Origin: an uncultured Atopobiaceae bacterium
GTDB lineage: Bacteria; Actinomycetota; Coriobacteriia; Coriobacteriales; Atopobiaceae
Length of the DNA: 5,091 nucleotides
Assembly: GCA_900770865.1 (NCBI GenBank)
Contig: CAAGLU010000227.1
Location: 1 to 5,091 of the forward strand
Direction: 5' to 3'
Shown here piece after piece: positions 1 to 5,091 of this stretch. A program made the position numbers and the translations under genes. The notes under the pieces were generated by a model. That model saw only the letters and a program-made list of their open reading frames with translations. It was not told the origin of the DNA and did no database searches. Each line of letters opens with the position of its first letter. Within the stretch, counting starts at the first letter, position 1.

Positions 1-1509
1 GCAATCGAGAAGGCCCAGGCCACCGGCATTGCGTCCAGAAAGCCGCTGCTCGAGCGCATCGCGGGACTGCCCGGCCTCCTGGCGAGCAGAAACCTCTCGC
101 GCTCCAGCTCGCGGGGCCGCACCGTCGTGGTGTCGCTCGCGCTCTCGGTTGTGCTCATCGTGCTCTCCGGGGCCATCTCGCTCTACATGGGACGAGCCAT
201 GGACATTGGCAACGACCTTGGCGCCACGAACCGCTCCGACATATCGCTTACCGTCTACAACAGCCAAGAGGCCGACCAGGGAACCGTGTCCAAGGGAACG
301 CTGGGCCTTGTGCGAGACGTGCAGGGCATATCCGGCCAGGTGGACGGCCTCACGTCCAGCGCGCCCATCGTGAGCGGCGCCCTCGAAGCAACCCTTCCCG
401 CGGGCAGCATCTCGGCCGAAGGCCGCACGTATCTCGCAGACTACAACGGCGACAATGAGAGCGCCGGTGCAGACGGTTCGTACGCAGGCCCCATGCTCGT
501 CTCGTTTGTGGATGATGACACCTGGACCGCGCTCTGCAAGAAAGCCGGCGCAAGCACCACGGCGGCAGACGGCACGAGCATGCCGGCGCTTGCGCTCAAC
601 GTGCTGGCGTGGATGGAATCTAACAGCGTGAGAACGGTGGCACCGTACGGCTCACCCACCAGCGCAACAGCCTACGAGCTGCGCGACCTGCAGTCGACTC
701 TGCTCCTTGACTCGGGCGGCGGCGCTCTGGTCCAGACATGGGAGAGCACGGGCAACGGGACGGGCGGGACGCAGCGCCAGACCAGCCTCGAGGACGCAGC
801 CGTGGACTCTGGCAGCATCTCCTTTGTGGGCACGCTTGACTCGCTGCCAGCGCAGCTTGCCGACACGGGCCTTACGTCCTCCTCGACACTCGCGATGGTC
901 ATGCCGCGCTCGGCGCTCGAGGCGCACCCCAATCTCTTCTCGGCGACGAGCATCGTGGTGCCCTTCTCGCTTGCCGGGGGCGCCGACCCCTTTGACACCG
1001 GCAACGCACTCGAGGAGACGGCCAGCGCGGCTTTGGGCGGCAGCGCCACTGCGTACGTGAACAACAACGTGGCCGAGAAGGAATCGACCAACGCCGTCGT
1101 TGGCCTCTTCAAGCTCCTGGTGACGACCTTCTCGGTTGTGTGCCTGCTCATCGCCGTAGCCAACGTATTCAACACGCTCTCCACGAGCATCATCCTGCGC
1201 ACCCGCGAGTTTGCCGTGCTGCAGAGCGTGGGGCTTGGACCCAAGGGATTCCGCCGCATGCTGGTTGCCGAATGCGCGAGCTACGCACTGCGCGGGTTGG
1301 GGTTTGGCCTGGTCTTCTCGGTGGGCGTGGTCTGGCTCTTCCGGTCCGCGCTGAGCTCCAGCGTGGACCTCTCGTTCGAGCTGCCCTGGGGCTACGTGGC
1401 CGGGGCCGTTGCGGGCGTGGTAGCGGTGCTGGGGCTCTCCGTTGCCTACGCGCTGCGTCGCAGCCACGCGCTGAACATCGTGGAGGCCCTGCGCGCCGAC
1501 GCGATCTGA
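1..1509 (+). CDS. FtsX-like ABC transporter permease, C-terminal part (5' end outside the window)
   Basis: This is the membrane subunit of an ABC exporter or mechanotransmission-type transporter. The frame is open from base 1 to the TGA at 1507-1509 (502 codons), so the start is missing. An internal GTG at 127 lies inside a membrane helix and is not the real start. Residues 29-38 (ASRNLSRSSS) are the basic loop that usually precedes the second half of long FtsX/MacB-type permeases. A helix at about 41-63 follows, then a large extracellular insert of roughly 300 residues (65-365) rich in Ser, Thr, Gly and Asp. The C-terminal FtsX domain has helices at about 368-390, 426-447 and 464-485. Its signature runs ANVFNTLSTSIILRTREF (386-403) then AVLQSVGL, and the protein ends with the typical NIVEALRADAI. 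Proteins of this build are often ~800-900 residues, sit beside an ATPase gene, and act in antimicrobial-peptide defence or envelope remodelling. The substrate here is unknown. The fold is secure, the role is inferred. Confidence 0.9.
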   Translation, partial: AIEKAQATGIASRKPLLERIAGLPGLLASRNLSRSSSRGRTVVVSLALSVVLIVLSGAISLYMGRAMDIGNDLGATNRSDISLTVYNSQEADQGTVSKGTLGLVRDVQGISGQVDGLTSSAPIVSGALEATLPAGSISAEGRTYLADYNGDNESAGADGSYAGPMLVSFVDDDTWTALCKKAGASTTAADGTSMPALALNVLAWMESNSVRTVAPYGSPTSATAYELRDLQSTLLLDSGGGALVQTWESTGNGTGGTQRQTSLEDAAVDSGSISFVGTLDSLPAQLADTGLTSSSTLAMVMPRSALEAHPNLFSATSIVVPFSLAGGADPFDTGNALEETASAALGGSATAYVNNNVAEKESTNAVVGLFKLLVTTFSVVCLLIAVANVFNTLSTSIILRTREFAVLQSVGLGPKGFRRMLVAECASYALRGLGFGLVFSVGVVWLFRSALSSSVDLSFELPWGYVAGAVAGVVAVLGLSVAYALRRSHALNIVEALRADAI

Positions 1510-1555
1510 CCGGTTGCCCCCCTGGGCCACGGGTGCCGAGAGAACCCCGCGGCAG

Positions 1556-1585
1556 AAAAAAGCGCCCCGGCCAAAACCGGGGCGC
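1556..1585 (-). terminator. Intrinsic terminator of hsp20
   Basis: A perfect 9-bp GC stem (1562-1570 GCGCCCCGG with 1577-1585 CCGGGGCGC) closes a 6-nt loop. Read on the minus strand it is followed by six T (the A run 1556-1561). It begins about 50 bp past the hsp20 stop codon. On the plus strand there is no T run after the stem, so it serves the minus-strand gene and only poorly the convergent permease gene. No separate terminator for the permease is visible in 1510-1555. Confidence 0.88.
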
Positions 1586-1636
1586 GTACTTGGGGCCTTG
1601 GCGAGGGATGGATGCCGGCCCTACTGTTGGTTGCAG

Positions 1637-2062
1637 CTAGTCGATGGAGACCTTGGTGACGTTGGCCTTCTCGGACTGCTTGGGAACGTTCACGGTAAGG
1701 ACGCCACCCTCAAGCTTGCCCGTAATGCCCGTGGTAGCGGCATCCTTCAGGAAGACGCCACGCGTAGCGCTCCACTCACCGGTCTCCTTGTGGAGGTAGT
1801 TCTTGCCCTTCTCCTCGTCGGACTCCTTCTTGTCCACCGAGATAGAGAGCCTGCCCTCGTTGAGCTCGACGTCGACCTCGTCCTTCTTGACGCCCGGAAG
1901 CTCGGCGGTGACCACGTAGCTATCGCCCGCGTCCTCGACGTTCATCTTGAAGGCAAGATCACCATCGGTGGTTGCCAGCGGCGCGAAGAAGTCATCAAAC
2001 GCGCCGAACGGCCAGCTGGAGAGGGCCCTTGCGTACCTGTCATACGGAATCATGCTTGCCAT
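1637..2062 (-). CDS. Small heat shock protein, Hsp20/alpha-crystallin family
   Basis: This is an ATP-independent cytoplasmic holdase that binds unfolding proteins and passes them to the DnaK/ClpB system. The product is 141 residues, normal for bacterial Hsp20. A short N-terminal arm (1-34, with WPFGAFDDFF at 18-27) precedes the alpha-crystallin domain (about 36-128). The domain has the family motif ELPGV at 54-58 and the closing strand GVLTVNVP at 120-127. The tail ends VSID, and V-S-I (138-140) may serve as the I/V-x-I/V oligomerisation motif. The usual GxFxRxxxLP motif is replaced by GEWSATRGVFL (95-105), a diverged form seen in some sHsps. The ATG at 2062 is chosen because AAGGAG lies 9 nt upstream. 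A longer in-frame extension to a GTG at 2155 runs through the AT-rich promoter region and is rejected. The gene stands alone, diverging from the gene at 2303 and ending at its own terminator. Confidence 0.95.
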   Translation of the reverse strand: MASMIPYDRYARALSSWPFGAFDDFFAPLATTDGDLAFKMNVEDAGDSYVVTAELPGVKKDEVDVELNEGRLSISVDKKESDEEKGKNYLHKETGEWSATRGVFLKDAATTGITGKLEGGVLTVNVPKQSEKANVTKVSID

Positions 2063-2066
2063 GATG

Positions 2067-2080
2067 CTCAACTCCTTGAG
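2067..2080 (-). promoter_or_regulatory. hsp20 ribosome binding site in the loop of a small inverted repeat
   Basis: The Shine-Dalgarno sequence AAGGAG (minus strand, 2077-2072) sits 9 nt before the ATG at 2062 and decides that start. It is bracketed by a perfect 5-nt inverted repeat, so the mRNA can fold as CUCAA-GGAG-UUGAG with GGAG exposed in a tetraloop. The pairing does not extend beyond 5 bp. The ribosome site is certain, but whether the hairpin has any regulatory role is unknown. Confidence 0.7.
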
Positions 2081-2302
2081 ACGAGCGGACGCCTCTTTGC
2101 GGCGCCCTTGGTGTTCGGTGGTATATGTTCCCGACATCCGATTTATTAAACGCACGAGAAAAGATTTTCTCAGTGTCTACGACTTAGATTTTGTTCCCGC
2201 GCACGTCACCAACACAATGGATACGCTACAGGTGGTTTGGGAACCATGCGTGCTCTATGATGTTGGTATTGCCGTGCAGACCGCAATCGGAGGCACGAAC
2301 AC
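2081..2302. promoter_or_regulatory. Divergent promoter region between hsp20 and the 193-residue membrane protein gene
   Basis: This AT-rich stretch must hold the promoters of both flanking genes. For hsp20, a weak minus-strand candidate is TATACC (2125-2120) with TTAATA (2149-2144) 18 bp upstream. For the plus-strand gene two overlapping candidates are visible. One is a TATGAT -10 (2256-2261) without a good -35. The other is an ECF-like pair, GGGAACC (2239-2245) and GTT (2262-2264), with 17 bp between GGAAC and GTT. No CIRCE (TTAGCACTC-N9-GAGTGCTAA) and no HAIR (CTTGAGT-N7-ACTCAAG) element is present, so neither the usual HrcA nor HspR operator is recognisable. The region also holds the 2156-2171 palindrome listed separately. 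Confidence 0.5.
2156..2171. repeat. Perfect 16-bp AT-rich palindrome upstream of hsp20
   Basis: GAGAAAA-GA-TTTTCTC is a 7-bp inverted repeat with a 2-bp spacer. It lies 94 bp upstream of the hsp20 start and 131 bp upstream of the divergent gene. It has the size of a dimeric repressor or activator site. A second copy of the AGATTTT half (2186-2192) follows in direct orientation 24 bp from the first (2162-2168), about two helical turns. The match is to no operator I know. Confidence 0.5.
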
Positions 2303-2884
2303 ATGAACAACTACAACGACCTGGACAACCCAGGCAACGTTTCTCCCCGCCCGCAGGCGGCGCCCGAGGGGTCGCACTTCTCCGCACAGGGCAATCCGCA
2401 GAGCCAGCGCGTGCCATCGCCTGACGAGACAGTCATGGCAGATTATTCTGGCAAGAACTCCCCCGCTGCTGGCTTTGACGAGACACCCGCACCCGAGCTG
2501 CGCGAGGCGGCGCCCAGGCCGCAGCGCTATACGCGCGCCCGTACGCCGCACAAGACCGTCGCCCCCATCAGCGACTTCGACAACCAGGCGAACGCCGATG
2601 GCTTCGAGGGGTTCACGCACGACTCGGACTACGCCAACAGGGGCACGGTGCTCTCCGGACGCTCCTATCGCAAGTCTCGCTCAGAGATGCCGCAGCTGCG
2701 CCGCGACCTCCACTATGGCCAGTACCTCGAGATTCCCAAGGGCCGTCGCGACATCTTCGCCTCGCGCGAGCGCAAGATGCGCATCCGCTCGGTGGTCGCG
2801 CTTATCGCCGTCATTGTGGTGCTGTGCGTAATCGTGTTCTTCGTATGGCAGTACATGCAGGTAAACTGGGGCGCCACGAGCTAA
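2303..2884 (+). CDS. Uncharacterised protein with a disordered N-terminus and a single C-terminal membrane anchor
   Basis: I do not recognise a family. The 193-residue product starts at an ATG with GGAGG 9 nt upstream (2289-2293). Residues 1-125 are rich in Pro, Ala, Asp, Asn and Gln with no regular secondary-structure pattern, so they are probably disordered. A basic, more ordered-looking segment follows at 126-162 (MPQLRRDLHYGQYLEIPKGR, then RRDIFASRERKMRIRS). The single hydrophobic helix is at about 163-184, and only about 9 residues follow it. The dense positive charge just before the helix predicts an N-in topology, with almost the whole protein in the cytoplasm. There is no signal peptide and no catalytic motif. 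It converges on the minus-strand PASTA pair and diverges from hsp20. Possible roles are a membrane-tethered scaffold or a division or envelope accessory protein, but the sequence does not decide. The RBS, codon pattern and anchor make it a real gene. Confidence 0.82.
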   Translation: MNNYNDLDNPGNVSPRPQAAPEGSHFSAQGNPQSQRVPSPDETVMADYSGKNSPAAGFDETPAPELREAAPRPQRYTRARTPHKTVAPISDFDNQANADGFEGFTHDSDYANRGTVLSGRSYRKSRSEMPQLRRDLHYGQYLEIPKGRRDIFASRERKMRIRSVVALIAVIVVLCVIVFFVWQYMQVNWGATS

Positions 2885-2897
2885 CGAGCGCGTAGCT

Positions 2898-2918
2898 GCC
2901 GGCCGCGCCGGTGCCGGC
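2898..2918. terminator. Possible weak bidirectional terminator hairpin in the convergent gap
   Basis: GCCGGC at 2898-2903 and again at 2913-2918 can pair across a 9-nt loop. It lies between the convergent ends of the genes at 2884 and 2939. Neither strand has a T run after the stem, so it is at best a factor-assisted stop. It may also be chance in GC-rich sequence. Confidence 0.3.
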
Positions 2919-2938
2919 GTCGGTACAATATGGCCGCG

Positions 2939-3139
2939 CTAGTCCCACGGGTCGCGCTCAAAGAGCGGCTCGGGATGTGGCTGGCGGTCCGAATACGGGT
3001 CGTAACCGTCGTCGTCCTCGTTCTCTGCGCGAATGAAAGGCTGGTCAGCGGGGTCAATCTTCTCGGCCGTGCTCTTTGTCGCCGGCTCGGGCCTCTTTTG
3101 CGGCTTTGCGTTTTTGGGCGCAACGTTCTTCTCGTCCAT
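2939..3139 (-). CDS. Small charged protein of 66 residues, second gene of the PASTA operon
   Basis: No family is recognised. The ATG at 3139 lies 5 bp after the TGA of the PASTA gene, with a GGGAAG ribosome site inside that gene's last codons and 8 nt before the start. Translation is therefore probably coupled. The N-terminal third is basic (Lys, Pro and Ala rich, residues 1-27). The rest is acidic and aromatic, with ENEDDDGYDPYSD at 39-51 and ending LFERDPWD. There is no membrane segment, no signal peptide and no cysteine, so it is probably a disordered cytoplasmic protein. Its tight position suggests a role with the PASTA protein, for example binding its cytoplasmic tail, but that is inference. 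A longer in-frame extension upstream (to 3385) only overlaps the PASTA gene and is not supported. Confidence 0.7.
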   Translation of the reverse strand: MDEKNVAPKNAKPQKRPEPATKSTAEKIDPADQPFIRAENEDDDGYDPYSDRQPHPEPLFERDPWD

Positions 3140-3144
3140 GTGCG

Positions 3145-4788
3145 TCACTTCCCGTAGTAGTTCGTGATGGCGATGTAGCTCGCCAGGTCGTTTCCGTAGT
3201 CGCTCAGATCGATGCCGTCGTAGTGGCTCTTGGGCGCAATGGTCACAATAACGTGCGTCGAGGACCCGTTGAGGCTCCCGATGAGGATGCTCCACACGTA
3301 GTCGCCCTGCTGACCGTAGCCGCAGATGAACGAGAGGCCAGTCTTGTCGATGGTGCGCGTGGTCTGTGCCGTATCGGCGGTGCACGAGGAGACCAGGTTG
3401 CTCAGGCCGCAGGCGTCCATCACGGCCGAGATGCCACTCGAGCTGATGGCGCTGCTCGACGAGACCGCCGAGGCCGAGGCCTGGAGCCGCGCGCCGCCCA
3501 CGGCCTTCCCGGCCGCAAGCGAGCTGGTGCCCGTACCGGCACCAACGGCATCGCCGGACTCGGGGTAGTCCGTGATCGTGATGGTAGCCGTGCCGTCGGA
3601 GTAGACCGCGTAGGCATTGCCGCTGGGGAACACGCCCGTGGACGAGACGGAATAGCCCTGCTTCTCGAGGTACGCGTCCAGGTCCGCGGGTTCGATGTCA
3701 AAGTACTCGACCAGGTGGTACGCGTCCGTCAGCTTGGGCGACGGCACATACAAGGTGACCGTGGAGCCCTCGGAGACCTCGGTGCCCGCCTCGGGCGAGG
3801 TCGAGACCACGGCGTTCTCCTCGCCCGTTTCATCTGTGTACGAGACGGTGTAGGCAAGCCCCGCCGCCTCGATGGACTTCTCGGCATCAGAGAGCGTGAG
3901 ACCCACCACGTCCGGCACCTTGAAGGGCTGCGCCACCGTGAGCGTGATCTGGTCTGACGAGACAAACGCCTCGCCCTCGCCGGGATCCACCGCAAGCACC
4001 GTGCCCTCCGCCTCGCTGGAGTTCTGGTATGCGATGGAGATGCTCTCGGCGCCCACGTTGTACAGGGCCGTCTTTGCGTCCGCCTGGCTCATGCCCACAA
4101 CCGAGGGTACCGTGCGCGCAACCCCCACGGTTATGGTCACCGAGAGGTCATCGCCCGTGCGCGTGCCTGCCGCGGGATCCATCGAGATGACCTTGCCCAC
4201 GTTGTCATCGGAGAGGACCTCGTTGACATTGACGGTGAAGCCAAGCGGCGAGAGGGTCGAGCGGGCCTCAGTCTCGGTCTTGCCCACCACGTCAGGCAGG
4301 GTCTTGCCGCCCCAGTACTCGTTCTCGTAGGTGTACTTCACCACGAAGGCCGCTGCGGCGAGAAGCGCAACCACCACGAGGACCACGGCAAGCGGGCGCA
4401 CGCGGCTACGGTGCTTGTCGTTGGCCGTGACCGGGGAGTCGATAGCCACGGGCGCGTAGGGGGTCACGCGCGTGAAGTCTGCGTCGTTGATGGGGGCGTA
4501 GGGGTCGTCCATCGCGTCGATGCCGTCCGGGCCCTCGCCGGACGAGACGGCATGCGGCACCACGATGGTGGGCATATCGTCGCTTGCGGCGTCGTCGGTG
4601 TCCTCGGGCGAGGGCGGTGCGGCAAGCTGGGTCGCGTCCGGGTCTGCAAGCACCGTGGTGTCCGGGTCGATGCGGCGCGTGGCGTCATCGCTCGCAAGCA
4701 CGGTGGCATCCGGGTCTGCAAGCCGGGTCGCGTCCGGGTCGTCGCGCTTCGCTCGCGTGGCGTTGCCCTCAAGCTCTGGATCCTCCAT
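3145..4788 (-). CDS. Membrane protein with three PASTA domains, no kinase domain, and a threonine-repeat cytoplasmic tail
   Basis: This is a 547-residue single-pass protein. PASTA domains bind peptidoglycan fragments in PknB/Stk1 kinases and some PBPs, so a cell-wall sensing or anchoring role is likely. Residues 1-131 are an acidic cytoplasmic segment with five octapeptide repeats (17-56) and further threonines in DDMPTIVVP (70-78). The basic stretch KHRSRVR (125-131) precedes the membrane helix (about 132-150), giving N-in, C-out. The PASTA domains follow at about 162-224 (LPDVVGKT), 225-286 (VPSVVGMS) and 289-351 (VPDVVGLT), each with a late DPxxG or SPxxG turn. Residues 352-547 are an unrecognised extracellular region split by a Ser/Ala/Gly linker (about 411-454), with cysteines at 460, 469 and 489. 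No kinase lobe exists anywhere in the protein. The ATG at 4788 is chosen for its GGAGG site; a TTG at 4809 is rejected. It heads a two-gene unit with the 66-residue gene. Confidence 0.92.
   Translation of the reverse strand: MEDPELEGNATRAKRDDPDATRLADPDATVLASDDATRRIDPDTTVLADPDATQLAAPPSPEDTDDAASDDMPTIVVPHAVSSGEGPDGIDAMDDPYAPINDADFTRVTPYAPVAIDSPVTANDKHRSRVRPLAVVLVVVALLAAAAFVVKYTYENEYWGGKTLPDVVGKTETEARSTLSPLGFTVNVNEVLSDDNVGKVISMDPAAGTRTGDDLSVTITVGVARTVPSVVGMSQADAKTALYNVGAESISIAYQNSSEAEGTVLAVDPGEGEAFVSSDQITLTVAQPFKVPDVVGLTLSDAEKSIEAAGLAYTVSYTDETGEENAVVSTSPEAGTEVSEGSTVTLYVPSPKLTDAYHLVEYFDIEPADLDAYLEKQGYSVSSTGVFPSGNAYAVYSDGTATITITDYPESGDAVGAGTGTSSLAAGKAVGGARLQASASAVSSSSAISSSGISAVMDACGLSNLVSSCTADTAQTTRTIDKTGLSFICGYGQQGDYVWSILIGSLNGSSTHVIVTIAPKSHYDGIDLSDYGNDLASYIAITNYYGK
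4621..4740 (-). repeat. Five tandem 24-bp units encoding octapeptide repeats
   Basis: Five contiguous in-frame 24-bp units lie inside the PASTA gene. They encode DPDATRLA, DPDATVLA, SDDATRRI, DPDTTVLA and DPDATQLA (residues 17-56). Every unit has Asp at position 3 and Thr at position 5. The third unit is the most diverged. A degenerate extra copy, GNATRAK (residues 8-14), may precede the array. Units 1, 2, 4 and 5 differ mostly at wobble positions, which suggests duplication followed by selection on the peptide. Confidence 0.9.
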
Positions 4789-4795
4789 GTCGCGA

Positions 4796-4800
4796 CCTCC
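4796..4800 (-). promoter_or_regulatory. Ribosome binding site of the PASTA gene
   Basis: GGAGG on the minus strand (within GGGGAGG, up to 4802) lies 7 nt before the ATG at 4788. The alternative TTG start at 4809 would put this site inside the coding sequence, so the ATG is the start. Confidence 0.88.
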
Positions 4801-4868
4801 CCAGACCAACGGTTATCTGCTCAGCATGGTCTCCATTGTGCCCCAACAGGGAAAATCGCGCCGCGCAA

Positions 4869-4884
4869 ACTCCGTTCGCGGAGT
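4869..4884. repeat. 16-bp palindrome upstream of the PASTA gene
   Basis: ACTCCG-TTCG-CGGAGT is a perfect 6-bp inverted repeat with a 4-bp spacer. It lies 80-96 bp upstream of the PASTA start codon and 16 bp from the A run of the preceding terminator. The gap 4801-4900 must hold the promoter of the PASTA unit. A CACAAT -10-like hexamer is visible on the minus strand near 4840, but no convincing -35 goes with it. The palindrome is therefore a candidate operator or a 5' hairpin. Confidence 0.45.
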
Positions 4885-4900
4885 CAGCTGTCACGCGCAC

Positions 4901-4936
4901 AAAAAAGCGGTCCCGGAGCGCTGGCTCCGGGACCGC
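4901..4936 (-). terminator. Strong intrinsic terminator of the partial right-hand gene
   Basis: A perfect 13-bp stem (4907-4919 with 4924-4936) closes a 4-nt loop, GCTG. Read on the minus strand it is followed by six T (the A run 4901-4906). It starts about 46 bp past the stop codon at 4983 and separates that gene from the PASTA unit. The latter should therefore have its own promoter. Confidence 0.93.
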
Positions 4937-4982
4937 ATCAACACCATGCCTTGCACCACCATACGGCGGTGTCCTTCTCGCC

Positions 4983-5091
4983 CTACTCCACGGAGTCGGG
5001 CTCAACGGGCTCGTCCGCCGAAGCGGACTCGCTGGCGCCGGCGCTAGCCTCGGCGGCAACCGCCTCGGCCGCACGGCGGCGGCTCTCCTCA
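4983..5091 (-). CDS. C-terminal tail of an unidentified minus-strand protein (5' end outside the window)
   Basis: Only the last 35 codons are present, open from the window edge to a TAG at 4985-4983. The peptide begins EESRRRAAEA and ends EPVEPDSVE. It is a low-complexity tail rich in Ala, Ser and Glu, first basic and helical-looking, then acidic and disordered. Such tails occur on many unrelated GC-rich actinobacterial proteins, so the product cannot be named. It is accepted as coding because the open frame ends just before a strong terminator in the same orientation. Confidence 0.65.
   Translation of the reverse strand, partial: EESRRRAAEAVAAEASAGASESASADEPVEPDSVE

Noticed and set aside
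652..1530. 292-codon open frame on the minus strand opposite the permease gene
   Set aside because: Its translation is rich in Arg, His, Gly and Gln with no domain or membrane pattern, while the plus strand encodes a clear FtsX permease. Long antisense frames are expected in GC-rich coding DNA.
1510..1555. Possible permease terminator in the C-rich and G-rich stretch after the stop
   Set aside because: Only short, imperfect pairings are possible and no T run follows on the plus strand.
1514..2149. 211-codon plus-strand frame across hsp20
   Set aside because: It is antisense to a secure Hsp20 gene and also runs through the hsp20 terminator and promoter region.
2063..2155. N-terminal extension of hsp20 to a GTG at 2155
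   Set aside because: The added 31 residues are not Hsp20-like, lie in the AT-rich promoter region, and the ATG at 2062 has an AAGGAG at ideal spacing.
2924..3157. TACAAT -10-like hexamer (2924-2929) with a following 75-codon plus-strand frame (from 2930)
   Set aside because: No -35 is found at usual spacing, there is no ribosome site, and the frame is antisense to the small gene at 2939-3139.
3076..3957. 293-codon open frame on the plus strand opposite the PASTA gene
   Set aside because: Arg/Gly/Val-rich shadow of the PASTA coding sequence, with no ribosome site and no recognisable domain.
4621..4740. Short tandem DNA repeat considered as a CRISPR or phase-variable tract
   Set aside because: Units are contiguous without spacers, are 24 bp and in frame, and encode a conserved peptide, so copy changes would not shift the frame. 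It is a coding repeat.
4789..4809. TTG start for the PASTA protein, 7 codons upstream
   Set aside because: The strong GGAGG lies inside this extension and is placed exactly for the ATG at 4788.
4941..4975. Imperfect hairpin (ACACC..GCC with GGCGGTGT) between the partial gene and its terminator
   Set aside because: It has a bulge and a long loop, there is no T run, and the adjacent 13-bp stem already explains termination.

Overview
The window is 5.1 kb of GC-rich DNA with strong GGAGG/AAGGAG-type ribosome binding sites and almost no codon-level AT bias except in one divergent promoter region. The gene types fit an anaerobic actinobacterium: an FtsX-like permease with a very large extracellular insert, an Hsp20 starting MASMIPYDRY, and a PASTA protein with an acidic, threonine-rich cytoplasmic tail. 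Among actinobacteria I would lean towards the Coriobacteriia (Olsenella/Atopobium-like). That placement is from general resemblance and cannot be proven here.

Layout from left to right. Positions 1-1509 (+) are the C-terminal ~500 residues of an ABC transporter permease whose start lies outside the window. A convergent gap (1510-1636) holds a clean intrinsic terminator for the next gene, which is hsp20 on the minus strand (1637-2062). A 240-bp divergent control region (2063-2302), the most AT-rich stretch of the window, separates hsp20 from a plus-strand gene (2303-2884) for an unrecognised 193-residue protein with a disordered N-terminus and one C-terminal membrane anchor. That gene converges on a minus-strand pair: a PASTA-repeat membrane protein (3145-4788) followed 5 bp later by a 66-residue charged small protein (2939-3139). 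Upstream of the pair is a gap with a 16-bp palindrome and a very strong terminator (4901-4936). The terminator closes a further minus-strand gene, of which only the last 35 codons are present (4983-5091).

The most interesting part is the PASTA gene. Its product has three extracellular PASTA repeats, as in PknB/Stk1-type serine/threonine kinases, but no kinase domain. In place of the kinase it has an acidic cytoplasmic segment with five contiguous octapeptides (DPDATxLA type), each presenting one threonine in an acidic context. After the PASTA repeats comes an unrecognised ~195-residue extracellular region split by a Ser/Ala/Gly linker. This looks like a cell-wall sensor or adaptor that could be multiply phosphorylated by a separate kinase and read by FHA-domain proteins; the architecture is seen in the sequence, the function is inferred. 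The rest of the window looks ordinary apart from several small inverted repeats in the two promoter regions.
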